A DNA stretch of 64,000 nucleotides from Pararoseomonas sp. SCSIO 73927 (GTDB taxonomy: Bacteria > Pseudomonadota > Alphaproteobacteria > Acetobacterales > Acetobacteraceae). The DNA is taken from the NCBI RefSeq assembly GCF_037040815.1, contig NZ_CP146232.1, positions 5,116,001 to 5,180,000 on the forward strand, written 5' to 3'. Below the pieces are notes generated by a model. The model did no database searches. It saw only the letters and a list, made by a program, of their open reading frames with translations, and was not told the origin of the DNA. The position numbers were made by a program, and so were the translations under genes. The stretch's first letter is position 1, and each line of letters starts with the position of its first letter. Shown here in pieces: positions 34,969-42,964 of this stretch.

Positions 34969-35712
34969 TCAGGCCGTCCGCCCGCCATCGACCGGCAGCA
35001 GGACGCCGGTGATGAAGGAGGAGGAGTCCTCGGCGAGCCAGACGCAGGCATTGGCGATGTCGGCGGGGGTGGAGAGGCGGCCGATGGGGATGGTGGCGAG
35101 GAAGCGGCCGCGGTTCTCCGGCGTGTCCTCCACCCCCATGAAGGCGGAGGTGAGGCCGGTGACGCCCATGACCGGGCAGACGGCGTTCACCCGGACGTTG
35201 TCCTTCGCCCATTCCTGGGCCAGCGACTGGGTGAAGACGTTCACCGCGCCCTTGGTGCCGTTGTACCAGGTGAGGCCGGGGCGCGGGCGGAGGCCGGCGG
35301 TGGAGGAGACGGTGATGAAGCTGCCGCCGCCGCGGGCCTTGAGGGCGGGGTAGGCGGATTTCGCCATGAGGAAGACGGACTTCACGTTGATGGCGAAGAC
35401 GCGGTCGAACTCCTCCTCCTCCACGTCGAGGGAGGGCTGGTTGCGGTAGGTCCAGCCGGCGTTGTTCACCACGATGTCGAGGCCGCCGAGGGCGGAGACG
35501 GTGCCGTCCACCATGGCCGCGATATCGGCGGCGCGGGCGACGTCCCCGCCGAGGGCGATGCCGCCGATCTCCCCCGCCACGCGGCGGGCGCCGTCGAGGT
35601 TCAGGTCGGCGACGGCGACCTTCGCGCCCTGGGCGGCATACTCCCTGGCGATCCCCTCGCCGAAGCCGGACGCGGCGCCCGTGACGAGCGCGATTTTGCC
35701 CTGCAGGCGCAT
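34969..35712 (-). CDS. SDR family oxidoreductase
   Basis: A 247-residue classical short-chain dehydrogenase. It has the cofactor motif [10 protein letters not shown], then VNNAGW, the catalytic Ser in VSSTAGLR, the Tyr/Lys pair in YNGTKGAV (YxxxK), and the C-terminal PVDGGRTA. An Asp after the second strand (VAVADLN) favours NAD over NADP. This group (FabG- or glucose dehydrogenase-like) oxidises sugar or hydroxyacid alcohols; the substrate is not evident. It is divergent from rpmE across 165 bases. Confidence 0.93.
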   Translation of the reverse strand: MRLQGKIALVTGAASGFGEGIAREYAAQGAKVAVADLNLDGARRVAGEIGGIALGGDVARAADIAAMVDGTVSALGGLDIVVNNAGWTYRNQPSLDVEEEEFDRVFAINVKSVFLMAKSAYPALKARGGGSFITVSSTAGLRPRPGLTWYNGTKGAVNVFTQSLAQEWAKDNVRVNAVCPVMGVTGLTSAFMGVEDTPENRGRFLATIPIGRLSTPADIANACVWLAEDSSSFITGVLLPVDGGRTA

Positions 35713-35877
35713 GCGACGTTTCCCCCGTGGTGGCCGGCAGTCTCGGAAAGGCGGTGGGGGCGGTCAACGGCGCCGCGGGCGCACGCGGCTGTTGCGCGGG
35801 CGGCGCGCAGGAGGTACACGCGCGCCCTCGCGCTTCCGGTCGGCATCGGCGGCGTCACAAGTCATGGAACCCGCCCG

Positions 35878-36105
35878 ATGAAGTCCGACATCCACCCCGA
35901 CTACCACGAGATCAACGTCATCATGACGGATGGCTCGACCTACAAGACCCGGTCCTGCTACGGCCAGCCGGGCGACACGCTTCGCCTGGACATCGACCCG
36001 AAGTCCCACCCGGCCTGGACGGGCGTGCAGCGCATCGTGGACACGGGCGGGCAGATCGCCAAGTTCAACAAGAAGTTCGCGGGCATTGGCGCCCGCAAGG
36101 GCTGA
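35878..36105 (+). CDS. rpmE: 50S ribosomal protein L31
   Basis: A 75-residue L31, the usual length. [19 protein letters not shown] and [13 protein letters not shown] are family hallmarks. It lacks the paired CxxC zinc ligands (one Cys only, in RSCYG), so it is the zinc-independent C-minus form common in alphaproteobacteria. It forms a bridge between ribosomal subunits. The gene is monocistronic and ends in a textbook terminator 43 bases after the stop. Confidence 0.97.
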   Translation: MKSDIHPDYHEINVIMTDGSTYKTRSCYGQPGDTLRLDIDPKSHPAWTGVQRIVDTGGQIAKFNKKFAGIGARKG

Positions 36106-36147
36106 CCTTCCGCCAGCGCAAAGCTGGCATGCACTGATCGCATATCA

Positions 36148-36186
36148 AAAAGGGCTCCGGGGCTTGAAGCTTCGGAGCCCTTTTTC
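36148..36186 (+). terminator. rpmE intrinsic terminator
   Basis: A 13-bp perfect stem, AAAAAGGGCTCCG pairing with CGGAGCCCTTTTT, with a T-run on the plus strand and an A-run on the other side. It is the clearest intrinsic terminator in the window. Its 13-base loop and 3' arm overlap a candidate heat-shock promoter for the next gene. Confidence 0.9.
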
Positions 36187-36193
36187 CATTTAT
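36164..36193 (+). promoter_or_regulatory. candidate RpoH (sigma-32) promoter for hsp20
   Basis: CTTGAA at 36164-36169 and TTCCATTTA at 36185-36193 are 15 bases apart. This resembles heat-shock promoters (CTTGAA and CCCCATNTA-like boxes). The -35 lies in the loop of the rpmE terminator. Transcription would start near 36200, leaving a leader of about 120 bases before hsp20. Confidence 0.5.
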
Positions 36194-36241
36194 CGGCTGT
36201 CAGCGGCGCCCGTATGGGGCCGGTGGCGCGAGGCGAGCGGT

Positions 36242-36321
36242 TGCACGGCCCGAATGGGGGTGCACAGGTCGCAAGCCCTTGCAAATGCAGACGACAACCT
36301 TGCTCAAGCAGGAGGTTTTTC
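36242..36321 (+). promoter_or_regulatory. ROSE-like RNA thermometer in hsp20 leader
   Basis: Three successive hairpins can form. The first pairs TGCAC with GTGCA around a CCC/GGG inner stem (36242-36265). The second is GCAAG-CCC-TTGC (36271-36282). The third is AACCTTGCT pairing with the Shine-Dalgarno region AGCAGGAGGTT (36296-36317). The third has the UUGCU anti-Shine-Dalgarno opposite AGGAGG with an unpaired G, as in ROSE elements of rhizobial small heat-shock genes. It would hide the ribosome site at low temperature and melt on heating. Confidence 0.72.
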
Positions 36322-36816
36322 GTGAATGCTCTCGACTTCTCTCCCCTTTTCCGTACCGCCATCGGCTTCGACCGTCTGGCCCGCCTGGCGGATACCGCCC
36401 GCGCGGCCGCCGAGGCGCCTTCCTATCCCCCGTACAACATCGAGCGCACCGCCGATGACAGCTACGTCCTGACCATGGCCGTGGCGGGCTTCTCGCAGTC
36501 CGACATCGAGATCACCGCGCAGGACAACGTCCTCCTCGTCTCCGGCAAGGCGCCGCAGGCGAAGGAGGAGGGGCGCTACCTGCACCGCGGGATCGCCGGC
36601 CGCGCCTTCGAGCGCCGCTTCGTCCTCGCCGACCACATCCGGGTCGAGGGCGCGGCGCTGGAGAACGGGCTGCTGCACGTTTCCCTGCGTCGCGAGGTGC
36701 CGGAGCAGCTGAAGCCGCGCCGCATCGAGATCGCGCAGGGCGCCCCGCAGCGCCCGGCCATCGAGGGCCGCGTGGAGGCCGCGAACACCCAGGAGGGTTC
36801 GGCCCAGGCCGCCTGA
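36322..36816 (+). CDS. Hsp20/IbpA-type small heat-shock protein
   Basis: A 164-residue alpha-crystallin-domain chaperone. The N-terminal arm MNALDFSPLFRTAIGFDRL matches IbpA. The central domain includes YPPYNIERTADDSYVLTMAVAGF and RGIAGRAFERRFVLADHI, and the C-terminal GLLHVSLRREVPEQ contains the edge strand. It holds unfolding proteins in the cytoplasm under heat. It starts with a GTG six bases after AGGAGG, and that site is inside a predicted thermosensor hairpin. The C-terminal tail after KPRRIEIA is longer than in E. coli IbpA. Confidence 0.95.
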   Translation: MNALDFSPLFRTAIGFDRLARLADTARAAAEAPSYPPYNIERTADDSYVLTMAVAGFSQSDIEITAQDNVLLVSGKAPQAKEEGRYLHRGIAGRAFERRFVLADHIRVEGAALENGLLHVSLRREVPEQLKPRRIEIAQGAPQRPAIEGRVEAANTQEGSAQAA

Positions 36817-36854
36817 CGGGCCTGGTCCGGTCCTTCGCGGGACTGAGTGAGTGG

Positions 36855-36882
36855 GGGGCCGGCGGAGCGATCCGCCGGCCCC
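36855..36882. terminator. hairpin between hsp20 and DUF1192 genes
   Basis: A perfect 12-bp stem, GGGGCCGGCGGA / TCCGCCGGCCCC, with loop GCGA, followed by TCCTCTAT. It sits between convergent stops and probably serves both genes. Confidence 0.65.
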
Positions 36883-36886
36883 TCCT

Positions 36887-37081
36887 CTATCCGGGCTTGC
36901 GGAAGAAGGCGTCCGCCGCCGAGCGCTGGGCCGCCCGGGCGGCAATGGCCGCCTCGGCCCGGATGATCTCGGCCCGCAGTGCCGCGACGTACTCGCGGAG
37001 CGTCTCCTCGGACCATTCGGCCAGGGCAGCGGGGGCGAAGCGCCCTGTTGCCGGGCTGCGCCGCTCCTCATCTTCGAACAT
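36887..37081 (-). CDS. DUF1192 small protein
   Basis: A 64-residue protein, MFEDEERRSPATG followed by LAEWSEETLREYVAALRAEIIRAEAAI and a terminal DAFFRKPG. This matches the DUF1192 family, small alphaproteobacterial proteins of unknown function with one amphipathic helix. ATG 37081 is preceded by AGGAGG at a spacing of about five, which decides the start against a much longer open frame. It is divergent from the TrcR/DUF1013 gene, a neighbourhood I believe is common in alphaproteobacteria. Confidence 0.85.
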   Translation of the reverse strand: MFEDEERRSPATGRFAPAALAEWSEETLREYVAALRAEIIRAEAAIAARAAQRSAADAFFRKPG

Positions 37082-37199
37082 CGGACCTCCTTCGGGGCTT
37101 TGACCGCCCCCTCCCCCCTCTCTATATCCCGACGCAACAGCCCAAGGGGGCCCCCGGCTCCCGCCGACCGCCCCGAAGGGGCCGCGCGAGGTTCCCAAT

Positions 37200-37754
37200 A
37201 TGCCTACCCCTCTCATGCCGAAGGCCACCGCCGTGTGGCTGATCGACAAGACCTCTCTCACCTTCGACCAGGTGGCCGATTTCGTGGGGATGCACCCGCT
37301 GGAGGTCCAGGCCATCGCGGACGGCGAGGTGGCGCAGGGCATCGTCGGCTACGACCCCGTGGCGAATTCCCAGCTGACCCGCGAGGAGATCGCGCGCTGC
37401 GAGGCCGACCCGAAGGCCCGGCTGAAGATGATGGAGAGCGCCCTTCCCCAGCCGAAGATGCGCGGCAAGGGGGCCAAGTACACCCCCGTGGCGAAGCGCA
37501 ACGACCGGCCGGACGGGATTGCTTGGCTGCTGCGGAACTACCCGCAGCTGACGGACGCGCAGGTGGCCAAGCTCCTCGGCACCACGAAGGAGACGATCGC
37601 GAAGGTGCGGGACCGCAGCCACTGGAACACGGCGAACATCAAGCCGCGCGACCCGGTGATCCTCGGGCTCTGCAGCCAGTCCGACCTGAACGCGCTCATT
37701 GTCTCCATCGGGGCGGAGCCGGCGCCGACGGCGGTGGAGGACGACGCGGCCTGA
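37200..37754 (+). CDS. trcR: TrcR/DUF1013 cell-cycle regulator-like protein
   Basis: A 184-residue DUF1013 protein, beginning MPTPLMPKATAVWLIDKTSL and containing LTFDQVADFVGMHPLEVQAIADG. DGIAWLLRNYPQLTDAQVAKLLGTTKETI and VRDRSHWNTANIKPRDPVILGLC complete the family. Both halves look like helix-turn-helix units. In Caulobacter the DUF1013 protein TrcR has been described as an RNA-polymerase-associated cell-cycle regulator; I rely on memory for that name. It is highly conserved in alphaproteobacteria. It is divergent from DUF1192 and ends in a strong palindromic terminator. Confidence 0.85.
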   Translation: MPTPLMPKATAVWLIDKTSLTFDQVADFVGMHPLEVQAIADGEVAQGIVGYDPVANSQLTREEIARCEADPKARLKMMESALPQPKMRGKGAKYTPVAKRNDRPDGIAWLLRNYPQLTDAQVAKLLGTTKETIAKVRDRSHWNTANIKPRDPVILGLCSQSDLNALIVSIGAEPAPTAVEDDAA

Positions 37755-37875
37755 GCGGCCGCGCGCCCGATCCGCTGCGGGTGTCCGGTCTGGACGGCCG
37801 GGAGCCGAACTTCCTGGCAATGCCAGGCTTCTTGCGGGACTGACGGAGGGCAGGATCTTCCGGGTCCGGACAGCA

Positions 37876-37908
37876 GAAGGGCGGGTTCCCCCGGGGAACC
37901 CGCCCTTC
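37876..37908. terminator. 16-bp palindromic terminator
   Basis: GAAGGGCGGGTTCCCC and GGGGAACCCGCCCTTC are perfect complements around a single C, followed by ATCATTTG. It sits 121 bases after the trcR stop and 28 bases beyond the convergent YdcH-like gene, which it probably terminates. Confidence 0.75.
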
Positions 37909-37936
37909 ATCATTTGTAGGGCCTGACGACCCGGGG

Positions 37937-38119
37937 TTACTGAGGTCGGCGCCGCTGGGCCTCGAAGCGCTCCATCTCCTCCTTCAGTCGGAGCTTCTCC
38001 CGCTTCAGGCGCGCCAGTTCGAGGCTGTCCGGAAAGGGCCGGGCGTCCTCCTCAAGGATGCGCGTGTCGAGCGCGGCGTGACGATCCTTGAGCGACTGCA
38101 GCCGGTGCGGGTTCAGCAT
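37937..38119 (-). CDS. YdcH/DUF465 small protein
   Basis: A 60-residue charged, helical protein: MLNPHRLQSLKDRHAALDTRI, then LELARLKREKLRLKEEMERFE. This is the DUF465 (YdcH) pattern, a short coiled coil of unknown function with a conserved HxxLd and KkxkLxLKdei segment. ATG 38119 has AGGAGG nine bases upstream. A paralogue lies divergently 218 bases away and leads into purEK. Confidence 0.88.
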   Translation of the reverse strand: MLNPHRLQSLKDRHAALDTRILEEDARPFPDSLELARLKREKLRLKEEMERFEAQRRRPQ

Positions 38120-38337
38120 GCGCTTGAGCCTCCTGCTCTTTCGTCCGGGAGATGCGGCCCCTGGGTGACTCCTGCCGGTGCCCGTCCGGGGGCCTTGCGC
38201 GGCGTCTGTCAACACCGCGCCGAAGATGATATGGCAATCGGGAGCCCTGGCGCGACACTTCTCACGCCCTTATCAACCCGCCCGTCCGCCGCCCGCGCCG
38301 CGGGCCCCGACGGGCCGCCCGACCCATCCGGGGGACC

Positions 38338-38538
38338 ATGCTGGCCGAACGTGACAGCCTTCTGCGTCGCCTTCACGAGCTGCGGAGCGAGCACCGCGAC
38401 CTGGACACGGTGATCGCCCGTATCGAGGACAGCCTCCACGACCAGCTCCAGCTCCAGCGGCTGAAGAAGCGCAAGCTGAAGCTGAAGGACGAGATCTCCT
38501 CGCTGGAGAGCCGCCTCGTGCCGGACATCATCGCGTGA
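38338..38538 (+). CDS. YdcH/DUF465 small protein, first gene of the purEK unit
   Basis: A 66-residue DUF465 protein, [26 protein letters not shown] and [20 protein letters not shown]. It is a paralogue of the divergent gene at 37937. The conserved [11 protein letters not shown] forms the second helix of a coiled-coil hairpin. Its stop overlaps the purE start by four bases (GTGA), so it is translated together with purE and purK. Function is unknown; the coupling suggests shared expression rather than a known role in purine synthesis. Confidence 0.9.
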   Translation: MLAERDSLLRRLHELRSEHRDLDTVIARIEDSLHDQLQLQRLKKRKLKLKDEISSLESRLVPDIIA

Positions 38539-39050
38539 GCGGGGTGGCCTTGGGGCCCGGGCTCCGGGATCTGCCGCCCCTCGTGGGCATCATCATGGGG
38601 TCGCGCTCCGACTGGGAGACGATGCGGCACGCCGCCGAGATGCTGGAGGGGCTGGACGTGCTCCATGAGTGCCAGGTGGTCTCGGCGCACCGGACGCCCA
38701 GGCGGATGGTGGAGTACGCGGAGGGTGCGGCCGGTCGCGGGCTGAAGGTGATCATCGCCGGTGCCGGTGGCGCCGCGCACCTGCCGGGGATGACGGCGAG
38801 CCTGACGGAGCTGCCGGTGCTGGGCGTGCCGGTGGAGAGCCACGCGCTGAAGGGGCAGGATTCCCTTCTCTCCATCGTGCAGATGCCGGCCGGGGTTCCC
38901 GTGGGGACGCTGGCGATCGGGCGGGCCGGGGCGGTGAACGCGGCGCTGCTGGCGGCCTCGATCCTCGCCCTGTCGGATCACGCTCTGGCGGAACGGCTGG
39001 CCGCCTACCGGCGTGCGCAGACCGAGGGCGTGCCGAGGAGCCCGGCGTGA
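38535..39050 (+). CDS. purE: 5-(carboxyamino)imidazole ribonucleotide mutase
   Basis: A 171-residue class I PurE. It shows [14 protein letters not shown], the conserved SAHRTPRRM with the catalytic His, and [12 protein letters not shown] with [21 protein letters not shown]. It converts N5-CAIR to CAIR in purine synthesis and acts as an octamer. The GTG start overlaps the preceding YdcH-like stop; an internal start near the conserved core is possible. Its stop overlaps purK (GTGA). Confidence 0.96.
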   Translation: MSGVALGPGLRDLPPLVGIIMGSRSDWETMRHAAEMLEGLDVLHECQVVSAHRTPRRMVEYAEGAAGRGLKVIIAGAGGAAHLPGMTASLTELPVLGVPVESHALKGQDSLLSIVQMPAGVPVGTLAIGRAGAVNAALLAASILALSDHALAERLAAYRRAQTEGVPRSPA

Positions 39051-40183
39051 GCGAGGGGCCCCTACCCGCTCCCCTGGCCCCGGGATCGACCATCGGCATC
39101 CTCGGCGGCGGACAGCTCGGGCGGATGACGGCGCTGGCGGCGGCGCGGCTGGGCTATCGCTGCCACGTCTTCTCCCCTGTGGCCGGGGAGCCGGCGACGC
39201 TGGTGGCGGCGGAGAGCACGATCGCGGCCTATGACGACGCGGAGGCGTTGGGGCGCTTCGCGCGCGCCGTGGACGTGGTGACCTTCGAGTTCGAGAACGT
39301 GCCGGCGGCCGCGCTGGACCACCTGGCCGCCATCGTGCCCTGCCGGCCGGGCATCCGAGCGCTGTCGGTCTGCCAGGACCGGCTGCAGGAGAAGGCGTTC
39401 CTGGAGAGGGCCGGCGTGCCGGTGGCGGCCTGGGCGGCAGTGCATTCCCCGGCCGACCTGCCGGCGGCGCTGGCGAAGGTGGGGCTGCCCGCGGTGCTGA
39501 AGACGACCCGGCTGGGCTATGACGGGCGCGGGCAGGCGGTGGTCCGCACCGCGGAGGAAGCGAAGGCGGCGATGGCGCGGCTCTCCCCCCACCCGCTGAT
39601 CGCGGAGGCCTTCGTGCCCTTCGCGGCCGAGATCTCCGCGGTGGCGGCGCGGGCGGTGGACGGGAGCACGGCCACCTACGACGCGGTAGAGAATCGGCAC
39701 GCCCACCACATCCTCGACCTCTCCTTCGCGCCGGCGCGGCTGCCGGAAGAAGCGGCGCTGCTGGCGCGGCGTCACGCGGCGGCGGTGGCGGAGGCCCTGG
39801 AACTGGTGGGGGTGCTGGCGGTGGAGTTCTTCCTGCTGCCGGACGGGACGCTGCTGGGTAACGAGATCGCGCCGCGGCCGCACAATTCCGGGCACTGGAC
39901 GATTGATGCCTGCGGGGCGAGCCAGTTCGACCAGCACGCCCGCGCCGTGGCCGGGCTGCCGCTGGCCTCCACGGAGCGGCACGGGGACGCGGTGATGCGG
40001 AACCTCGTCGGGCCGGAGGGGATGGCGCGCTGGCCGGGACTCGCCGGGGCGCCGGGCGTGTTCACGCATCTCTACGGCAAGGCGGAGGCCCGGCCGGGGC
40101 GGAAGATGGGGCACGCGACCCGTGTTCTGCCGCTTGGCGGCCTTCGGACAGCCGGGGAAGACGACCTCCTCAAGGGTCTGTGA
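39047..40183 (+). CDS. purK: 5-(carboxyamino)imidazole ribonucleotide synthase
   Basis: A 378-residue ATP-grasp enzyme. The N-terminus contains [24 protein letters not shown]-grasp elements are [42 protein letters not shown] and the C-terminal [20 protein letters not shown]. It makes N5-CAIR from AIR, bicarbonate and ATP for PurE. GTG 39047 overlaps the purE stop by four bases. It is the last gene of the YdcH-purE-purK unit. Confidence 0.96.
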   Translation: MSEGPLPAPLAPGSTIGILGGGQLGRMTALAAARLGYRCHVFSPVAGEPATLVAAESTIAAYDDAEALGRFARAVDVVTFEFENVPAAALDHLAAIVPCRPGIRALSVCQDRLQEKAFLERAGVPVAAWAAVHSPADLPAALAKVGLPAVLKTTRLGYDGRGQAVVRTAEEAKAAMARLSPHPLIAEAFVPFAAEISAVAARAVDGSTATYDAVENRHAHHILDLSFAPARLPEEAALLARRHAAAVAEALELVGVLAVEFFLLPDGTLLGNEIAPRPHNSGHWTIDACGASQFDQHARAVAGLPLASTERHGDAVMRNLVGPEGMARWPGLAGAPGVFTHLYGKAEARPGRKMGHATRVLPLGGLRTAGEDDLLKGL

Positions 40184-40201
40184 CCGAAATGCCAGGGGTG
40201 G

Positions 40202-40221
40202 CTGTGGCACGCTCGCCACAG
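40202..40221 (+). terminator. hairpin 18 bases after purK
   Basis: CTGTGGC-ACGCTC-GCCACAG forms a 7-bp perfect stem just beyond the purK stop. It lacks a T-run, so it is a weak terminator candidate or an operator for the ompA-like gene that follows. Confidence 0.35.
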
Positions 40222-40358
40222 TGCCCCGAAACCCTTGCGCGGTGCGGCACGGCGCGATGCGCAGACCGCTGGCGGATGGTAAATGAACCCACGCGGCGCC
40301 GGACTCGGGGGTTACCTGACTCCCGCGCCAGCGCCCTGGTGGATCGGGAGTTCACATC

Positions 40359-41519
40359 ATGAGCCTGAAGAAGGCCCTTCTGGCGGCGACGATCCTGTCG
40401 CTGCCGCTCGCGGCGCAGGCCCAGCCTGTCGCCGGCCTCTACATTGCCGGCGGCGCCGGCTTCAATTGGCAGCAGTCGACCACGGACACGATCGGCGGCG
40501 GCGCCGGCACGTACCTCTCGGCCGGCAACCCCAACGGCAACCGCGTGAAGACCAACCCTGACATGGGCTGGGTCGGCGTGGGCAGCATCGGCTTCGGCTT
40601 CGGCAACGGCCTGCGCCTCGAGGTCGAGGGCAACTACCGCGAGAACGACGTCGGCGACTTCCGCTTCGGCAACACCAACCCGCGCTTCCAGGGCGGCCGC
40701 ACGCGCAGCTACGGCGCGATGGGCAACGTGCTGTTCGACTTCAACATCCCGGGCATCCCGGTGGTGCCGTACATCGGCGGCGGCGTCGGCTATGTCTGGA
40801 CCGAGTTCGACGGCGTCCGCGCCAACGACTACGGCAACCTGCGCGCTGGTTTCGCGAACTCCGTGACGGGCAACCGCCTGCGGATCGATGACACCGACGG
40901 CCAGTTCGCCTACCAGGGCATCGCCGGCCTTGCCTTCGGCCTCGGCGTTCCCGGCCTGGCGCTGACCGCCGAGTACCGCTTCCTCGGCACGCTCTCCCCC
41001 GAGCTGACGGGCGTCGTGTCCCGCCAGTCCGCGGGCCAGAGCCCGAACGGCACGCCGGTGGCCGCCGGCCGCGTCGAGATCGACAACTACAACCACTCCG
41101 TGCTGATCGGCCTGCGCTACGCGTTCAACGCGCCGCGCCCGGCCCCGGCCCCGGTGGCTGCCCCGGCTCCGGCCGCCGCGCCGGCCCCGGCCCGTACCTA
41201 CCTCGTGTTCTTCGACTTCGACCGCGCCGACCTGACGGACCGCGCCCGCCAGATCATCGCCGAGGCCGCGCAGGCCGTGTCCTCCACGGGCACGACCCGC
41301 ATCGAGGTGGCCGGCCACGCCGACCGCTCCGGCACGCCGCAGTACAACCAGCGCCTCTCCATGCGCCGCGCCGAGGCCGTCGCTGCCGAGCTGACGCGCC
41401 GTGGCGTGCCCCGCTCCGCCATGTCCATCCAGGCCTTCGGCGAGAGCCGCCCCCTGGTGCCGACCGCGGACGGCGTGCGCGAGCCGCAGAACCGCCGCGT
41501 CGAGATCGTGCTGCGCTAA
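40359..41519 (+). CDS. OmpA-family outer membrane protein (beta-barrel plus peptidoglycan-binding domain)
   Basis: A 386-residue porin-like protein. Signal peptide LKKALLAATILSLPLAAQAQP; an eight-strand barrel-like N-terminal domain with AGLYIAGGAGFNW and VPYIGGGVGYVWTEFDGV; a Pro/Ala hinge (PAPAPVAAPAPAAAPAPA); and a C-terminal OmpA domain with LVFFDFDRADLTDRARQI, EVAGHADRSGTPQYNQRLS and NRRVEIVLR. It anchors the outer membrane to the wall. Codons here are more strongly optimised (mostly C-ending) than in neighbours, as expected for an abundant protein. A strong terminator follows. Confidence 0.95.
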   Translation: MSLKKALLAATILSLPLAAQAQPVAGLYIAGGAGFNWQQSTTDTIGGGAGTYLSAGNPNGNRVKTNPDMGWVGVGSIGFGFGNGLRLEVEGNYRENDVGDFRFGNTNPRFQGGRTRSYGAMGNVLFDFNIPGIPVVPYIGGGVGYVWTEFDGVRANDYGNLRAGFANSVTGNRLRIDDTDGQFAYQGIAGLAFGLGVPGLALTAEYRFLGTLSPELTGVVSRQSAGQSPNGTPVAAGRVEIDNYNHSVLIGLRYAFNAPRPAPAPVAAPAPAAAPAPARTYLVFFDFDRADLTDRARQIIAEAAQAVSSTGTTRIEVAGHADRSGTPQYNQRLSMRRAEAVAAELTRRGVPRSAMSIQAFGESRPLVPTADGVREPQNRRVEIVLR

Positions 41520-41549
41520 GCAGCCCGGTCCCTTCACGGGTGACAGGTT

Positions 41550-41586
41550 GGGGGCGGGACCGAAGGGTCCCGCCCCCTTCTTCTTT
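41550..41586 (+). terminator. intrinsic terminator of the ompA-like gene
   Basis: A perfect 12-bp stem, GGGGGCGGGACC / GGTCCCGCCCCC, with loop GAAG and T-rich tail TTCTTCTTTT, 30 bases after the stop. It is a good rho-independent terminator. Confidence 0.9.
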
Positions 41587-41722
41587 TGCGGCCGGGATCC
41601 CTGGGTGGTCCGTTCAGGGCCCGTTCAGCGCGAGGTCTTGCCGGCCCGACGATCGTTGTCGAAAAGGAAGGATCGCCGGCGTCGGGTGACGGCCGGAACC
41701 GAAGCGGACCGGCACGGGGTGC

Positions 41723-42172
41723 ATGGCCATGGGCGCGCGGCTTCCTCTCTCCTCCCTTGTCGTGGGGCTGATCCTGGCCGGCTGCGCCGCCCCGCCGAGG
41801 GAGCCGGCCCTGGCGGGGTACCGCCACATCTTCGAGGCGGCCCGGGATGCGCGGCACGCCTGCGCCGGGCTTGCGGCCGCCTGCGCGCCGGGAGGCATGG
41901 TGGAGCACCTCGCCCGGGCCGAGCGGGGCGCGCCGCGCGACCTGTTCCTTCCCCATCAGGAGGCCTGGGAGGACCGGCTGCTCGCCCGGACGGCGCTGGA
42001 GGCGGCGGACGCGGATTGTCGGGTGCGCGGCCTTCGCCCGGGATCGGCGCGCTGGGACAGCTGCCTGCTGGACCGGGGCGTCGCCCGGCTGCAGGAGGCC
42101 GAGGCGGGGCGCGAGGGGGTGCCGGAAACGACGAAGGGCGCCTTGCGGCGCCCTTCCGATCCCTCGGCCTGA
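41723..42172 (+). CDS. small lipoprotein of unknown function
   Basis: A 149-residue predicted lipoprotein. The signal LSSLVVGLILAGCAAP ends in a lipobox Cys. The mature part is helical and charged with four further cysteines (HACAGLAAACAP, DADCRVRGL, WDSCLLDRG), possibly forming disulfides. No known family was recognised. ATG 41723 or 41729 could be the start. Its last codons contain a strong hairpin (42133-42156), unusual within a coding end, and a second hairpin follows the stop. Confidence 0.7.
   Translation: MAMGARLPLSSLVVGLILAGCAAPPREPALAGYRHIFEAARDARHACAGLAAACAPGGMVEHLARAERGAPRDLFLPHQEAWEDRLLARTALEAADADCRVRGLRPGSARWDSCLLDRGVARLQEAEAGREGVPETTKGALRRPSDPSA
42133..42156 (+). terminator. 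terminator-like hairpin inside the 3' end of the lipoprotein gene
   Basis: GAAGGGCGCC-TTGC-GGCGCCCTTC is a perfect 10-bp stem with a four-base loop, 16 bases before the stop codon. A second stem, GCCGGCCC-GATGG-GGGCCGGC, lies at 42175-42195 just after the stop. Neither has a T-run. Together they probably end both this gene and the convergent one. Confidence 0.5.
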
Positions 42173-42207
42173 GAGCCGGCCCGATGGGGGCCGGCCCGTG
42201 ACGGGCC

Positions 42208-42750
42208 TCAGCGCGCGTTGGTGGAGACGCGGCGGATGGCGGTGCGGCGCTCCGGCTTCTCGGACGCGGAGGGCGCGGCCGCCGGGCTGGTGGCGGAGCA
42301 CTCGGCGCGGCCGTGCGGGTTGGACAGGCCGTTCGCGACGGCGAGCTGGGCCAGGCCCTCCGTGGTCTTCGGCGCGGCCATGGCGGCGCTGAAGAGGGAG
42401 GCGACGTTGGCGCAGAAGGCGGTGCCCTGGCGGCTGCCGTCCATCTGCTGGACGTTCGCCAGCTCGGTCACGAAGTTGTCGCGCACGCGCACGCCGGTGT
42501 TGCCATTGGCGCGGCGGTAATAGGTGGACATGCCGTCCCAGGCGGAGGAGAGCTGGCCCTGATAGGAGCGGACGAAGGTGTTGTACTGCTCGTCCTGCTT
42601 GCAGATCAGGGCGGCGACCATCAGCTGGCTCTGCAGGGCGCGCACGTCGAAGGCGGCCTTGTCGGCAGGGCGCATGCAGGTCTGCGCCATAGCAGGGGCG
42701 GCGGCAACGACGGCCACCAGACCGGCGGCGAGGAAGCGGATCGGCGACAT
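42208..42750 (-). CDS. exported protein of unknown function
   Basis: A 180-residue secreted protein. The signal peptide FLAAGLVAVVAAAPAMAQTC is followed by a helical domain with DKAAFDVRALQSQLMVAALIC, DEQYNTFVRSYQGQLSSAWD and YYRRANGNTGVRVRDNFVTELAN. Cysteines in the early, middle and late parts could pair. Similar short exported proteins occur widely in alphaproteobacteria as far as I recall, with no assigned role. ATG 42750 is chosen as the start that puts the signal peptide at the N-terminus. It is convergent with the lipoprotein gene. Confidence 0.75.
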   Translation of the reverse strand: MSPIRFLAAGLVAVVAAAPAMAQTCMRPADKAAFDVRALQSQLMVAALICKQDEQYNTFVRSYQGQLSSAWDGMSTYYRRANGNTGVRVRDNFVTELANVQQMDGSRQGTAFCANVASLFSAAMAAPKTTEGLAQLAVANGLSNPHGRAECSATSPAAAPSASEKPERRTAIRRVSTNAR

Positions 42751-42928
42751 TTCGACCGTGGTCTCCCGAAGCGTGAAAGGCGGCTTCTCCGCCCCGAGGG
42801 ACATCTAGCGATTCGCCCGTTCTGTTGCACGCGGCATTTTGAGGGCAGGAGGCGAGCGAGGTCAGCAACTTATGGCCCGTGGCGGAAATGCCATGGCAAG
42901 TCCGCGGGCCGCGGATGCCGGGCCGGGC

Positions 42929-42964
42929 GGAAAGCCTGTTCCGCCCTAGGTCAAGAGGCTTTCC
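42929..42964 (-). terminator. hairpin spanning the coq9 stop
   Basis: GGAAAGCCT (42929-42937) and AGGCTTTCC (42956-42964) form a 9-bp perfect stem with an 18-base loop that contains the coq9 stop codon region. It may terminate the def-coq9 transcript, though the loop is large. Confidence 0.4.
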
